DNA from: Actinomycetes bacterium
GTDB taxonomy: Bacteria; Actinomycetota; Thermoleophilia; RBG-16-64-13
Reading direction: 5' to 3'
NCBI GenBank assembly: GCA_021815245.1
Contig: JAKAHF010000169.1
Span: 1-6,008 of the forward strand
Length of the DNA stretch: 6,008 bases
Position numbers and translations under genes: made by a program. The notes beneath the pieces are model-generated. The model saw only the letters and a program-made list of their open reading frames with translations. It was not told the DNA's origin and made no database searches. Below are positions 1 through 5,818 of this stretch, in pieces (position 1 is the stretch's first letter; each line of letters opens with the position of its first letter).

Positions 1-2
1 TT

Positions 3-548
3 CTATGCCGCGGTTCCATGTATGGAGAGATGATCGACCTGGCGCGTCGAGAAGGCATGAGAACGGTCGTCGATGGGGCGAATCATGACGACATCGCCGA
101 CTATCGTCCCGGCATGAGAGCCGCGGCGACGTTGGGCGTGAGGAGCCCTCTGGCCGAGGCCGGCATGGGCAAGGACGAAGTTCGTGAAGTAGCGCGTCGT
201 ATGGGGCTCTCCAATTGGGACCTGCCCTCGTCTCCCTGCCTCTCGTCACGTTTTCCCTATGGCGAGACGATCACCGGCGACAAGTTAAACATGGTGGCGA
301 CCGCCGAACGGGGTCTGCGGGCCCTCGGCCTCAGGCAGGTGCGGGTGCGACATCACGGCACGCTTGCCCGGGTGGAAGTCGATGCCGCCGATATCGAGCG
401 TGCCGTGGGACAGGGTGTGCGGCATACTATCGTTGAACTGCTTCGCGAGGTCGGCTATGTCTACGTCACACTCGACCTCGAGGGATTCAAGAGCGGCAGT
501 CTCAACAGATCACTGTGGCCGTCGGCCGATAACGAGGAGGGCGTGTGA
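3..548 (+). CDS. larE: LarE-like ATP-dependent sacrificial sulfur transferase, 5' end missing
   Basis: The reading frame is open from the window edge, so the N-terminal PP-loop ATP site (SGGxDS in this family) lies outside. About 181 residues remain of a family usually near 270. Visible family signatures are VVDGANHDDIADYRPG, then GVRSPLAEAGM, then WDLPSSPCLSSRFPYG, and near the end LDLEGFKSGSLNR. The cysteine in PCLSSRFPYG (codon 237-239) aligns with the position known in Lactobacillus LarE as the sacrificial sulfur donor (Cys176). A further cysteine (codon 6-8, LCRGSMY) fits the conserved CxxC-like region. By family knowledge LarE activates the pyridinium dicarboxylate mononucleotide with ATP and donates sulfur, building the nickel-pincer cofactor of lactate racemase and relatives. 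Partner genes larB/larC are not in view, so another substrate is possible. The gene runs into uvrD with almost no gap and probably shares its transcript. Confidence 0.88.
   Translation, partial: LCRGSMYGEMIDLARREGMRTVVDGANHDDIADYRPGMRAAATLGVRSPLAEAGMGKDEVREVARRMGLSNWDLPSSPCLSSRFPYGETITGDKLNMVATAERGLRALGLRQVRVRHHGTLARVEVDAADIERAVGQGVRHTIVELLREVGYVYVTLDLEGFKSGSLNRSLWPSADNEEGV
534..540 (+). promoter_or_regulatory. Strong Shine-Dalgarno at the end of larE
   Basis: GAGGAGG is a near-perfect anti-16S match. It lies 20 nt before the first in-frame ATG of the helicase (561), too far for efficient use, but 4 nt before a GTG at 545 that overlaps the larE stop as GTGA. That spacing is more typical of actinobacterial translational coupling. 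The GTG frame, however, closes after 11 codons at the TGA at 578-580. See the finding on the helicase start. Confidence 0.6.
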
Positions 549-560
549 GCACGAGCATCG

Positions 561-2834
561 ATGGCGGTCCCTGTGTCTGAACCCATGGAGTCGCGGCTTG
601 CCGCCGAACTCAACGAGCGACAGCGCGAAGCCGTCTTTCACAGTTCAGGACCGCTGCTCGTGCTGGCGGGCGCAGGGTCGGGCAAGACCCGCGTGCTCAC
701 CTACCGATTGGCCCATCTGATCGAGAGCCGCCAGGTGCGTCCGCATCAGACTCTCGCGATCACCTTCACCAACAAGGCGGCCGGCGAGATGAAGGAACGT
801 GTGGCCGGACTGCTCGGACCCGTTTCGGAATGGATGTGGGTCTGCACATTCCACTCGGCCTGTGCCCGGCTGCTACGATATGACGCCCCTCGGTTGGGTT
901 ACCGCACCAATTTCACCATCTACGACGAAGATGACTCGACTAGGCTGGTCAAGCACTGTCTCGAGGATCTGCGGCACGACATCAAACGTTTTCCACCCCG
1001 GGCCGTACTCGGCCTCATCTCCGACGCCAAGAACAAGCTCATCGACACCGACGATTTCGGCCGGGGGAAGCAGAATCCCGACGGCGTGTGGAGCGATTCG
1101 GGCGATGACGAAGCCACCTCTGGCTTGGCGGAGGTGGCCGCGCAGGTCTACCACCGCTACCAGAAGCGACTCCTCGAACAGAACGCCTTCGATTTCGACG
1201 ATCTCATCATGCGTTCCGTCGACGTGCTCAGGTTGTTCCCCGACCGGCTGGCCTACTACCGCGACCAATTCAGGCATGTGCTCGTCGACGAGTATCAGGA
1301 CACCAACCGGGCGCAGTACGTGCTGGTCAAGCTGCTCACCGAAGAGCACCGCCAGGTCACGGTCGTGGGCGACGACGACCAGTCGGTCTACTCCTGGCGG
1401 GGAGCCGACATACGCAACATCCTCAACTTCGAAGAGGACTTCCCCGACGCGAAGGTGGTGACCCTCGATCAGAACTATCGATCGACGACCACCATCCTCG
1501 ATGCCGCCAACGCGCTCGTGTCGCACAACCGCAAACGCAAGCCCAAGAACCTGTGGAGCGAACGTGGCGTGGGAGTGCCTGTCGCTGTGTTCGAGTGCCG
1601 CGACGAGCACGAAGAAGCCCGGTTGGTCTGCGAAGAAGTCGTGAAGATGCTGAGGGAGCGTCCCGCATCCGATGTGGCCGTCTTCTACCGGGTCAACGCG
1701 CAGTCTCGCGTCATCGAAGACATGTTGGTGAGGCAGGGTGTGGCGTACCGGGTGTTCGGGGGCACCAAGTTCTACCAACGGGCCGAGATCAAAGATCTGC
1801 TGGCCTACCTGCGTGTCATGATGAACGCGACCGACGACCTATCGCTGCTGCGGGTCATCAATACACCCCGCCGCGGCCTGGGCGACGTGGCGATCGGACG
1901 CCTCCAGAACTACGCCGCCGAGAACCAGGTGTCGTTGCGCGAGGCGCTTCTTCATGCGTCAGACGTGCCGGGATTCACCAGCGGGGCGGCCGACTCGTGC
2001 CTGCGCCTGGGGGAGGGGTTCGTGTGCTGGGCCCAATCGGCCGAGGGCAAGAGCAAGGTGGCTGAACTCGTGCGCACCGTGTTGAAGGAAAGCGGGTTGC
2101 TGGAGTCGCTGAAGGCAGAGCGCACGCTGGAGGCTGAGGGGCGCATCGAGAACCTCGAGGAGTTTGTCGGGGTGGCTGAGGAGTTCGACCGCATGAACCC
2201 GGACGGCACGATCGCCGACTTCCTGCAGGAGATAAGCCTCTATGCCGACATCGATGGTTTGCAGGAAGCCCAAGCGTCGATCACCCTCATGACGCTGCAC
2301 AATGCCAAGGGCCTGGAGTTCCCTGTCGTGTTCGTGACCGGCATGGAAGAGGGCCTGTTTCCGCATTCGCGCTCGCTCGACGAGCAGCGCCTCGAGGAGG
2401 AGAGGCGTCTCTGCTACGTGGGCATGACCAGAGCGCGAGACCGTCTCTATCTCTCGCACGCGCGGTCCCGCACGCTCCACGGCGCTGCGGGCTACAAACT
2501 GCCGAGCAGGTTCTTGGGTGAGCTGCCGTCACGTCTGCTCGAGTATCGCGAGACGTCGGTCTTCTCACCGCGGCTTGCGGGCAGGCAGGGTGTCTCGCAG
2601 CAGTCGGCCGGGTCGCGGCTCGGTGCCGGCGTCCCCCCGCAGAAGGCGGCTCCGGCCCCTCGCGGCACCGCGGCGGAGGCCGGGCTTGCACCGGGCGATC
2701 AGGTTGTTCACGCCAAGTTCGGCGAAGGCGTCGTGCTGGGCCTCGAGTCCGGCGGCATCGTGCGGGTGTTCTTCTCGGCACTCGGCGAGCAGAAACGGCT
2801 TCTGCTCGAATACGCGCCCTTGAAACGCGTCTAG
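561..2834 (+). CDS. pcrA: UvrD/PcrA-type superfamily 1 DNA helicase
   Basis: An ATP-driven 3'-to-5' DNA helicase of 757 residues, a normal length for PcrA/UvrD (about 720-770). Motifs appear in order: Q motif LNERQREAV (17-25), Walker A GAGSGKT (37-43), Ia LAITFTNKAAGEM (65-77), Walker B LVDEYQDTN (241-249), III GDDDQSVYSWRGA (270-282), IV LDQNYRST (302-309), V TLMTLHNAKGLEF (575-587) and VI YVGMTRARDRLYL (619-631). GLFPHSRS (598-605) is the usual UvrD/PcrA segment. The last 49 residues, with VVHAKFGEGVV, form the Tudor-like tail that binds RNA polymerase in PcrA/UvrD. Family roles are nucleotide excision repair, removal of RecA filaments, and resolving transcription-replication conflicts in the cytoplasm. 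The start is uncertain: ATG 561 has no well-placed ribosome site, ATG 585 (749 residues) also fits, and GTG 545 would need a one-base correction. The 12-bp gap after larE suggests co-transcription. The symbol could equally be uvrD. Confidence 0.95.
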   Translation: MAVPVSEPMESRLAAELNERQREAVFHSSGPLLVLAGAGSGKTRVLTYRLAHLIESRQVRPHQTLAITFTNKAAGEMKERVAGLLGPVSEWMWVCTFHSACARLLRYDAPRLGYRTNFTIYDEDDSTRLVKHCLEDLRHDIKRFPPRAVLGLISDAKNKLIDTDDFGRGKQNPDGVWSDSGDDEATSGLAEVAAQVYHRYQKRLLEQNAFDFDDLIMRSVDVLRLFPDRLAYYRDQFRHVLVDEYQDTNRAQYVLVKLLTEEHRQVTVVGDDDQSVYSWRGADIRNILNFEEDFPDAKVVTLDQNYRSTTTILDAANALVSHNRKRKPKNLWSERGVGVPVAVFECRDEHEEARLVCEEVVKMLRERPASDVAVFYRVNAQSRVIEDMLVRQGVAYRVFGGTKFYQRAEIKDLLAYLRVMMNATDDLSLLRVINTPRRGLGDVAIGRLQNYAAENQVSLREALLHASDVPGFTSGAADSCLRLGEGFVCWAQSAEGKSKVAELVRTVLKESGLLESLKAERTLEAEGRIENLEEFVGVAEEFDRMNPDGTIADFLQEISLYADIDGLQEAQASITLMTLHNAKGLEFPVVFVTGMEEGLFPHSRSLDEQRLEEERRLCYVGMTRARDRLYLSHARSRTLHGAAGYKLPSRFLGELPSRLLEYRETSVFSPRLAGRQGVSQQSAGSRLGAGVPPQKAAPAPRGTAAEAGLAPGDQVVHAKFGEGVVLGLESGGIVRVFFSALGEQKRLLLEYAPLKRV

Positions 2835-2909
2835 CGTAACCCGGCCGCCGGGCACCATAGTCTCGATCTGCACCGCCCACTCGTCCGCGGCTTCTCTCTC
2901 GCCATCTTG

Positions 2910-2944
2910 ACCCACTCTGGCCTCGCCATGCGCCAGAGGTGGGT
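2910..2944 (+). terminator. Imperfect hairpin after uvrD, possible terminator
   Basis: ACCCACTCTGGC (2910-2921) pairs with GCCAGAGGTGGGT (2932-2944), giving 12 base pairs with one bulged G and a 10-nt loop. It lies 75 bp beyond the uvrD stop and upstream of the mraZ promoter, where the larE-uvrD transcript would be expected to end. No U-tract follows directly; only GTTTCTC lies about ten bases further on. It is therefore not a canonical intrinsic terminator. Actinobacterial terminators often lack a clear U-tract, so the call is possible but unproven. Both arms also hold MraZ-box-like TGGGT (2940-2944 on plus, 2910-2914 on minus), so an operator role is an alternative. Confidence 0.4.
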
Positions 2945-3020
2945 GACGCCCGCGTTTCTCACGTCCTTCGCCGTCTCCGACGCTGCCCCGTGGCAGAAAT
3001 TCCCTGTGAACCGATTGCAG

Positions 3021-3065
3021 TGGAGGATTTTGGCAAGAAGTGTTGCAATGTGGGGCAAAGTGGGT
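3021..3065 (+). promoter_or_regulatory. MraZ-box array (10-bp period) upstream of mraZ
   Basis: Five successive decamers begin at 3021, 3031, 3041, 3051 and 3061 with TGGAG, TGGCA, TGTTG, TGGGG and TGGGT. The last two give TGGGG-N5-TGGGT, with AAAG before the final one. Known MraZ operators are direct repeats of TGGG-like units spaced by about 10 bp, just upstream of mraZ, and bound by a ring of MraZ subunits. The units at 3021, 3051 and 3061 are strong and those at 3031 and 3041 are degenerate. The array overlaps the predicted -35 element and spacer, consistent with autorepression of the division cluster. Confidence 0.75.
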
Positions 3066-3071
3066 TAATGT
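3043..3071 (+). promoter_or_regulatory. Predicted sigma-A-type promoter of the division cluster
   Basis: TTGCAA (3043-3048) matches the -35 consensus at five of six bases. After a 17-bp spacer comes TAATGT (3066-3071), which keeps the key first, second and last bases of a -10 box (TAnnnT). The expected transcription start, about seven bases past the -10, falls on or next to A3078, the first base of the mraZ ATG. MraZ boxes occupy the spacer. The local AT content is clearly above that of the flanking genes. Confidence 0.6.
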
Positions 3072-3077
3072 AGTCAC

Positions 3078-3482
3078 ATGAATTCAGAGTGGCTAGGTGG
3101 GGAATTTGAGCACACGGTCGACCCGAAGGGTCGCATCACACTGCCTGCGCGCTATCGTGACCATTTCGCCGAGGGTGCTGTCATGGTGCTACTTCCGAAT
3201 CGCGAGCAATGCCTGTCTGTCTTCACTCAGGCTTCATGGAAGGAATACGACGGCGCCCATCTGGCCCCTCTCGACACGTTCAACAATCCTGATGATGACT
3301 GGACCGTCCGGCAGACCTACCGTCTGATGTCTATCGAGGAGCCCGACAAGCAGGGGCGCGTGATGTTGCCCCAGATGGCCAAAGACATAGAGCTTTCGGG
3401 CAAGGTGAAGATCCTCGGTGTCAGGGATCACCTCGAGATCTGGAACCCCGACCACCTGGCCGCCCGCGAGGCAGGAAGGTAG
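3078..3482 (+). CDS. mraZ: MraZ, transcriptional regulator of the division/cell-wall cluster
   Basis: A DNA-binding protein of 134 residues, slightly shorter than E. coli MraZ (152) or B. subtilis MraZ (143). It has the two SpoVT/AbrB-like half-domains expected of the family, each with a DxxxR signature: DPKGRITLPARYR (15-27) and DKQGRVMLP (90-98). The second is followed by KVKILGVRDHLEIWNPD. By family knowledge MraZ forms ring oligomers that bind repeated TGGG-type boxes upstream of its own gene and control the dcw operon, usually as a repressor. The boxes are present here directly upstream. There is no Shine-Dalgarno before ATG 3078 and the promoter places the RNA start at that ATG, so translation is probably leaderless. 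rsmH follows after 7 nt. The shortness is at the C-terminus, which ends soon after the second domain. Confidence 0.97.
   Translation: MNSEWLGGEFEHTVDPKGRITLPARYRDHFAEGAVMVLLPNREQCLSVFTQASWKEYDGAHLAPLDTFNNPDDDWTVRQTYRLMSIEEPDKQGRVMLPQMAKDIELSGKVKILGVRDHLEIWNPDHLAAREAGR
3473..3479 (+). promoter_or_regulatory. Ribosome binding site deciding the rsmH start
   Basis: AGGAAGG lies at the 3' end of mraZ, 10 nt before ATG 3490. It supports ATG 3490 over an upstream in-frame start that would overlap mraZ. ATG 3523 and ATG 3529 (MAMAHKPVL, MAHKPVL) match the usual family N-terminus better, but have only a weak GACGGAG nearby. Confidence 0.55.
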
Positions 3483-3489
3483 GCTCACG

Positions 3490-4455
3490 ATGCCTAGTGT
3501 GGCAGCCTCATTCAAGACGGAGATGGCTATGGCCCACAAACCGGTTTTGACCTCAGAACTGGAAGAGGTGCTCGGCCTGCGCCGCAACGCCAAGGTCGTC
3601 GACATGACGTTCGGCGCCGGCGGACACGCCCAAGCCATCGCCGCTCGCCTCGGTGCCGACGCGGTCATCATAGGGCTCGATCAGGATCCGATCGCGCAGG
3701 AGTACTTCTACAGCCTGCAGGCGCGCTTCCGCTGCCACTCGAGGTTCATCCTGGGCAACTTCGCCGACGGCATCGCCGAGTTGGTCGCCGAAGGCTTCAC
3801 CGCCAGCGCGGTCTACATGGATCTCGGCGTGAGCAGCATGCAGATAGACACCCCCGAAAGGGGGTTCTCATACAGCTATGACGCTCCCCTCGACATGCGC
3901 ATGGACCCGTCGCTCATGATGACGGCTGCCGACATCGTCAACACGTGGTCAGAGGCCGATCTGGCGCACCTGTTCAGCCGCTACGGCGAAGAGCGCTATT
4001 CACGGCGCATCGCGAGGGCGATCGTCCTCAGGCGTGAGCGGCAGCCCTACAGCCGCACCTGCGAATTGGTCGACACGATCAAAGCCGCCATCCCGACGCC
4101 GGCGCGTTTCGGCGCCGGCAATCCATCGCGGCGCGTCTTCCAGGCCCTTCGCATCGAGGTCAATGACGAACTGAACAGCCTCAAGCGGGCTCTGCCCTTG
4201 GCCTTCTCGCTTCTGGAGACCGGTGGCGTACTCGCTGTCATCTCTTTCCATAGCCTCGAAGATCGCATAGTGAAGGAATTCTTCGTAGGGAAGGCCCGCG
4301 CGTGCACGTGCCCACCTGAGTTTCCGGTATGCGTGTGTGGTGGCAAGGCCACGGGAGAACTGGTGACCACGAAGCCCGTCACTCCCAGCCAACTCGAGCT
4401 GGAGCTCAATCCGCGCTCGAGTTCGGCGAAGCTGCGGGCGATCAGGAGGATATGA
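3490..4455 (+). CDS. rsmH: 16S rRNA m4C1402 methyltransferase RsmH (MraW)
   Basis: An S-adenosylmethionine-dependent enzyme that N4-methylates cytidine 1402 of 16S rRNA in the decoding site. The product is 321 residues from ATG 3490 (308 from ATG 3529), against about 313 in E. coli. The family N-terminus HKPVL is at 16-20. The SAM-binding motif DMTFGAGGHA is at 38-47 and the second SAM contact GLDQDP at 62-67. DLGVSSMQID (111-120) and LDMRMDP (134-140) follow, then NPSRRVFQALRIEVNDEL (211-228) and ISFHSLEDRIVK (251-262). A four-cysteine segment CTCPPEFPVCVCGG (272-285) is common in Gram-positive RsmH and may stabilise the fold. It is the usual second gene of the dcw cluster. Its stop overlaps the ftsL start, so the two are probably translationally coupled. 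Confidence 0.97.
   Translation: MPSVAASFKTEMAMAHKPVLTSELEEVLGLRRNAKVVDMTFGAGGHAQAIAARLGADAVIIGLDQDPIAQEYFYSLQARFRCHSRFILGNFADGIAELVAEGFTASAVYMDLGVSSMQIDTPERGFSYSYDAPLDMRMDPSLMMTAADIVNTWSEADLAHLFSRYGEERYSRRIARAIVLRRERQPYSRTCELVDTIKAAIPTPARFGAGNPSRRVFQALRIEVNDELNSLKRALPLAFSLLETGGVLAVISFHSLEDRIVKEFFVGKARACTCPPEFPVCVCGGKATGELVTTKPVTPSQLELELNPRSSSAKLRAIRRI
4444..4449 (+). promoter_or_regulatory. Ribosome binding site deciding the ftsL start
   Basis: AGGAGG lies within the last codons of rsmH. Two adjacent in-frame ATGs follow: 4452 is only 2 nt away, while 4455 is 5 nt away and shares its A with the rsmH TGA (TGATG). Spacing favours 4455. Confidence 0.7.
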
Positions 4456-5000
4456 TGCTCACTCCGAGTCGCTCTGCCTGGGTTGACGCCTGGGAGGCCG
4501 ACCTGACTCCCTCGCCGGCCGCACAGCGCAGCGAAGAACGCGCCGCCGCTCGTGTGCACTCCACCCGCTACTACACTCGCGAGGCCGTAGCCCGCGTGCC
4601 GGAGTATGAAGAACGGCCGAGCTATGAAGAGCAGGAGGTGCAGAGGCCTGTTCCAGAGCTGAGGGCCGTGACGACCCAGCACCAGCGCCGCTGGGGGCTG
4701 GCCACCGCGGTCCTGCTGCTGTCGGCTCTGCTACTCAGTGTGCTCGTCATCGCGCCGGTGCTCATCAACTCGGCTACGACGCAGATGGAATCTGATATCG
4801 GTCGCATGCAGAGTGATCAGCAGCAACTCACTGCCGAGACCGCATCGCTGTCGGCGCAGATATCGGCCCTCTCGTCACCGAACCGGGTGGCCGAGCAGGC
4901 GAATCGCTTGGGCCTCGGCCCGGCAGACAAAGTGCACTACGCCGAAATCGCCGGCACCGCTACCGTCGCGGAGAGCGACGCTACGATAGCGGGACGCTGA
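4455..5000 (+). CDS. ftsL: FtsL-like septum protein, single-pass membrane protein
   Basis: The product has 181 residues. A hydrophilic cytoplasmic tail (1-80), rich in Glu, Arg and Tyr ([14 protein letters not shown]), precedes one transmembrane helix at about 81-103 ([20 protein letters not shown]). Outside the membrane a Gln/Ser/Leu-rich coiled-coil stretch follows (about 108-140, [15 protein letters not shown]). Then comes [22 protein letters not shown], the 'lgl' end typical of FtsL/DivIC. The position between rsmH and a class B PBP gene is exactly that of ftsL. By family knowledge FtsL forms a complex with FtsB/DivIC and FtsQ that activates FtsW and the septal PBP. FtsL diverges fast, so the call rests on topology and context more than on sequence. 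The cytoplasmic tail is longer than the roughly 35 residues of E. coli FtsL. The next gene begins 2 nt after the stop. Confidence 0.85.
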   Translation: MLTPSRSAWVDAWEADLTPSPAAQRSEERAAARVHSTRYYTREAVARVPEYEERPSYEEQEVQRPVPELRAVTTQHQRRWGLATAVLLLSALLLSVLVIAPVLINSATTQMESDIGRMQSDQQQLTAETASLSAQISALSSPNRVAEQANRLGLGPADKVHYAEIAGTATVAESDATIAGR

Positions 5001-5002
5001 CC

Positions 5003-5812
5003 GTGAGCCGGACGAACAAACGTCTGGCTCTCTTCATGGGGTTCGCGGTCGTCTTTCTGCTCGCCCTCATGGGGCGGACGTTCTGGGTGCAGGTGGTCGC
5101 GGCTCCGGCATTTCAAGAGAAGGCCGAAGCGCAGTCGGTGCGAACCATGAAGCTTGATGCCCCTCGGGGCACCATCTATGACCGCAACGGCGAGATCCTT
5201 GCCATGTCGAGGGCGACCTCGAGTATCTATGCCAACCCGAAGCAGCTCAAAGAAGCGGGGGCAGATCTGGCCGAAGTCGCCGGCAAGCTTGCTCCCTATC
5301 TCGGTCTCTCAGAAGAGGAGATCATTCCCAAGCTGACGGGCGACTCGCAGTTCCGCTACCTGGCCCGCAAGATCGACACAGCGGTCGGCGACGACATCAA
5401 GGCACTCGGCATAAGGGGCATCGGTGTGTGCGCCGAGCCGAAGCGCGTCTACCCTAAGGGTGCTCTCGCCCCTCAACTGCTCGGCATGGTCGGTGGAGAC
5501 GAGGCGAAGGGACTGGCGGGCCTGGAGCTGCAGTACGAAGAACAACTCGCAGGGGAGGCCGGCGAGCTGCAGATCGTCAGCGACCTCTCGGGCAACCGGC
5601 TGGCCACCAACTCGTTGAAGGAAGCCGTGCCCGGTGAGGACATATCCCTCACGATCGACGCGGAAATCCAGTATCAGACCGAGAAGGTGCTCGCGGGCGT
5701 GGTCGAGGAGTTCGAGGCCAAGAAGGCATGCGCTGTGGTTCTCGATCCGACCACGGGGGAGATCCTCGCGATGGCCAATACTCCCGTGTTCGACGCCAAC
5801 CTTTACGCTTCG
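5003..5812 (+). CDS. ftsI: Class B penicillin-binding protein (FtsI/PBP2-like), truncated by a chimeric junction
   Basis: About 268 PBP residues are visible out of a family usually 550-700 long. GTG 5003 is chosen because it keeps the whole N-terminal anchor; a weak GGGA lies 8 nt upstream. A short basic start (SRTNKR) and a transmembrane anchor (about 8-25) lead into the pedestal/dimerisation domain: [13 protein letters not shown] (55-67), [16 protein letters not shown] (146-161), [15 protein letters not shown] (170-184) and LTIDAEIQ (216-223). The transpeptidase domain has barely begun with [20 protein letters not shown] (245-264). The SxxK, SxN and KTG catalytic motifs are absent because the sequence changes to SMC at about residue 269. 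By family knowledge the intact protein cross-links septal peptidoglycan together with FtsW, fitting its place after ftsL. The true 3' part is not in this window. I regard the gene as artificially cut, not a degenerate enzyme. Confidence 0.88.
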
Positions 5813-5818
5813 AAGACC
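5798..5818 (+). other. In-frame PBP/SMC junction
   Basis: Up to NLYA (residues 266-269) the protein reads as a PBP, where NTPVFDxNxY is conventional. From about [13 protein letters not shown] (270-282) it reads as an SMC, where GFKSFA-x-KTVLE normally precedes Walker A. The motif YASKT could belong to either side, so the breakpoint can only be placed within about 15 bases. This is compatible with a short shared sequence joining two unrelated loci. No stop or frameshift occurs across it. Confidence 0.8.

Larger units (their letters stand above)
2835..3077 (+). other. Intergenic region between uvrD and mraZ
   Basis: This is 243 bp without a credible gene on either strand. The first part is GC-rich and pyrimidine-rich. 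It contains a small dyad (CCCGG/CCGGG, 2840-2852) just past the helicase stop, the larger hairpin at 2910-2944, and another 5-bp stem (CTGCC/GGCAG, 2983-2996). From about 2995 the base composition drops in GC and the mraZ promoter with its repeat array begins. A minus-strand open frame spans much of it, but starts at TTG inside the MraZ box array and has no recognisable protein signature, so I do not call it. Confidence 0.75.

Noticed and set aside
873..1778. A 301-codon open frame on the minus strand inside uvrD
   Set aside because: It is the antisense of a clear helicase with intact motifs. Its protein shows no recognisable domain, and long antisense frames are common in GC-rich genes.
2840..2852. 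CCCGG/CCGGG dyad right after the uvrD stop as a terminator
   Set aside because: The stem is only five pairs with a three-base loop and no U-tract. It is too weak to call.
3015..3043. Alternative mraZ promoter using TTGCAG (3015-3020) as -35
   Set aside because: Seventeen bases downstream is AAGTGT, which lacks the first T of a -10 box. The TTGCAA/TAATGT pair is clearly better.
2831..3058. Possible small minus-strand gene in the uvrD-mraZ gap
   Set aside because: It begins at a TTG inside the MraZ box array, has no ribosome site and no recognisable protein features. It also overlaps the hairpin and the predicted promoter.
3418..3489. Earlier in-frame ATG for rsmH at 3418
   Set aside because: It would overlap mraZ by 65 bp, has no ribosome site, and adds residues not found in the family. 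AGGAAGG supports ATG 3490.
4098..4119. Perfect 8-bp GC-rich inverted repeat GCCGGCGC/GCGCCGGC within rsmH
   Set aside because: It lies in the conserved coding stretch TPARFGAGNP, where GC-rich Ala/Gly/Pro codons easily produce such pairing. There is no regulatory context.
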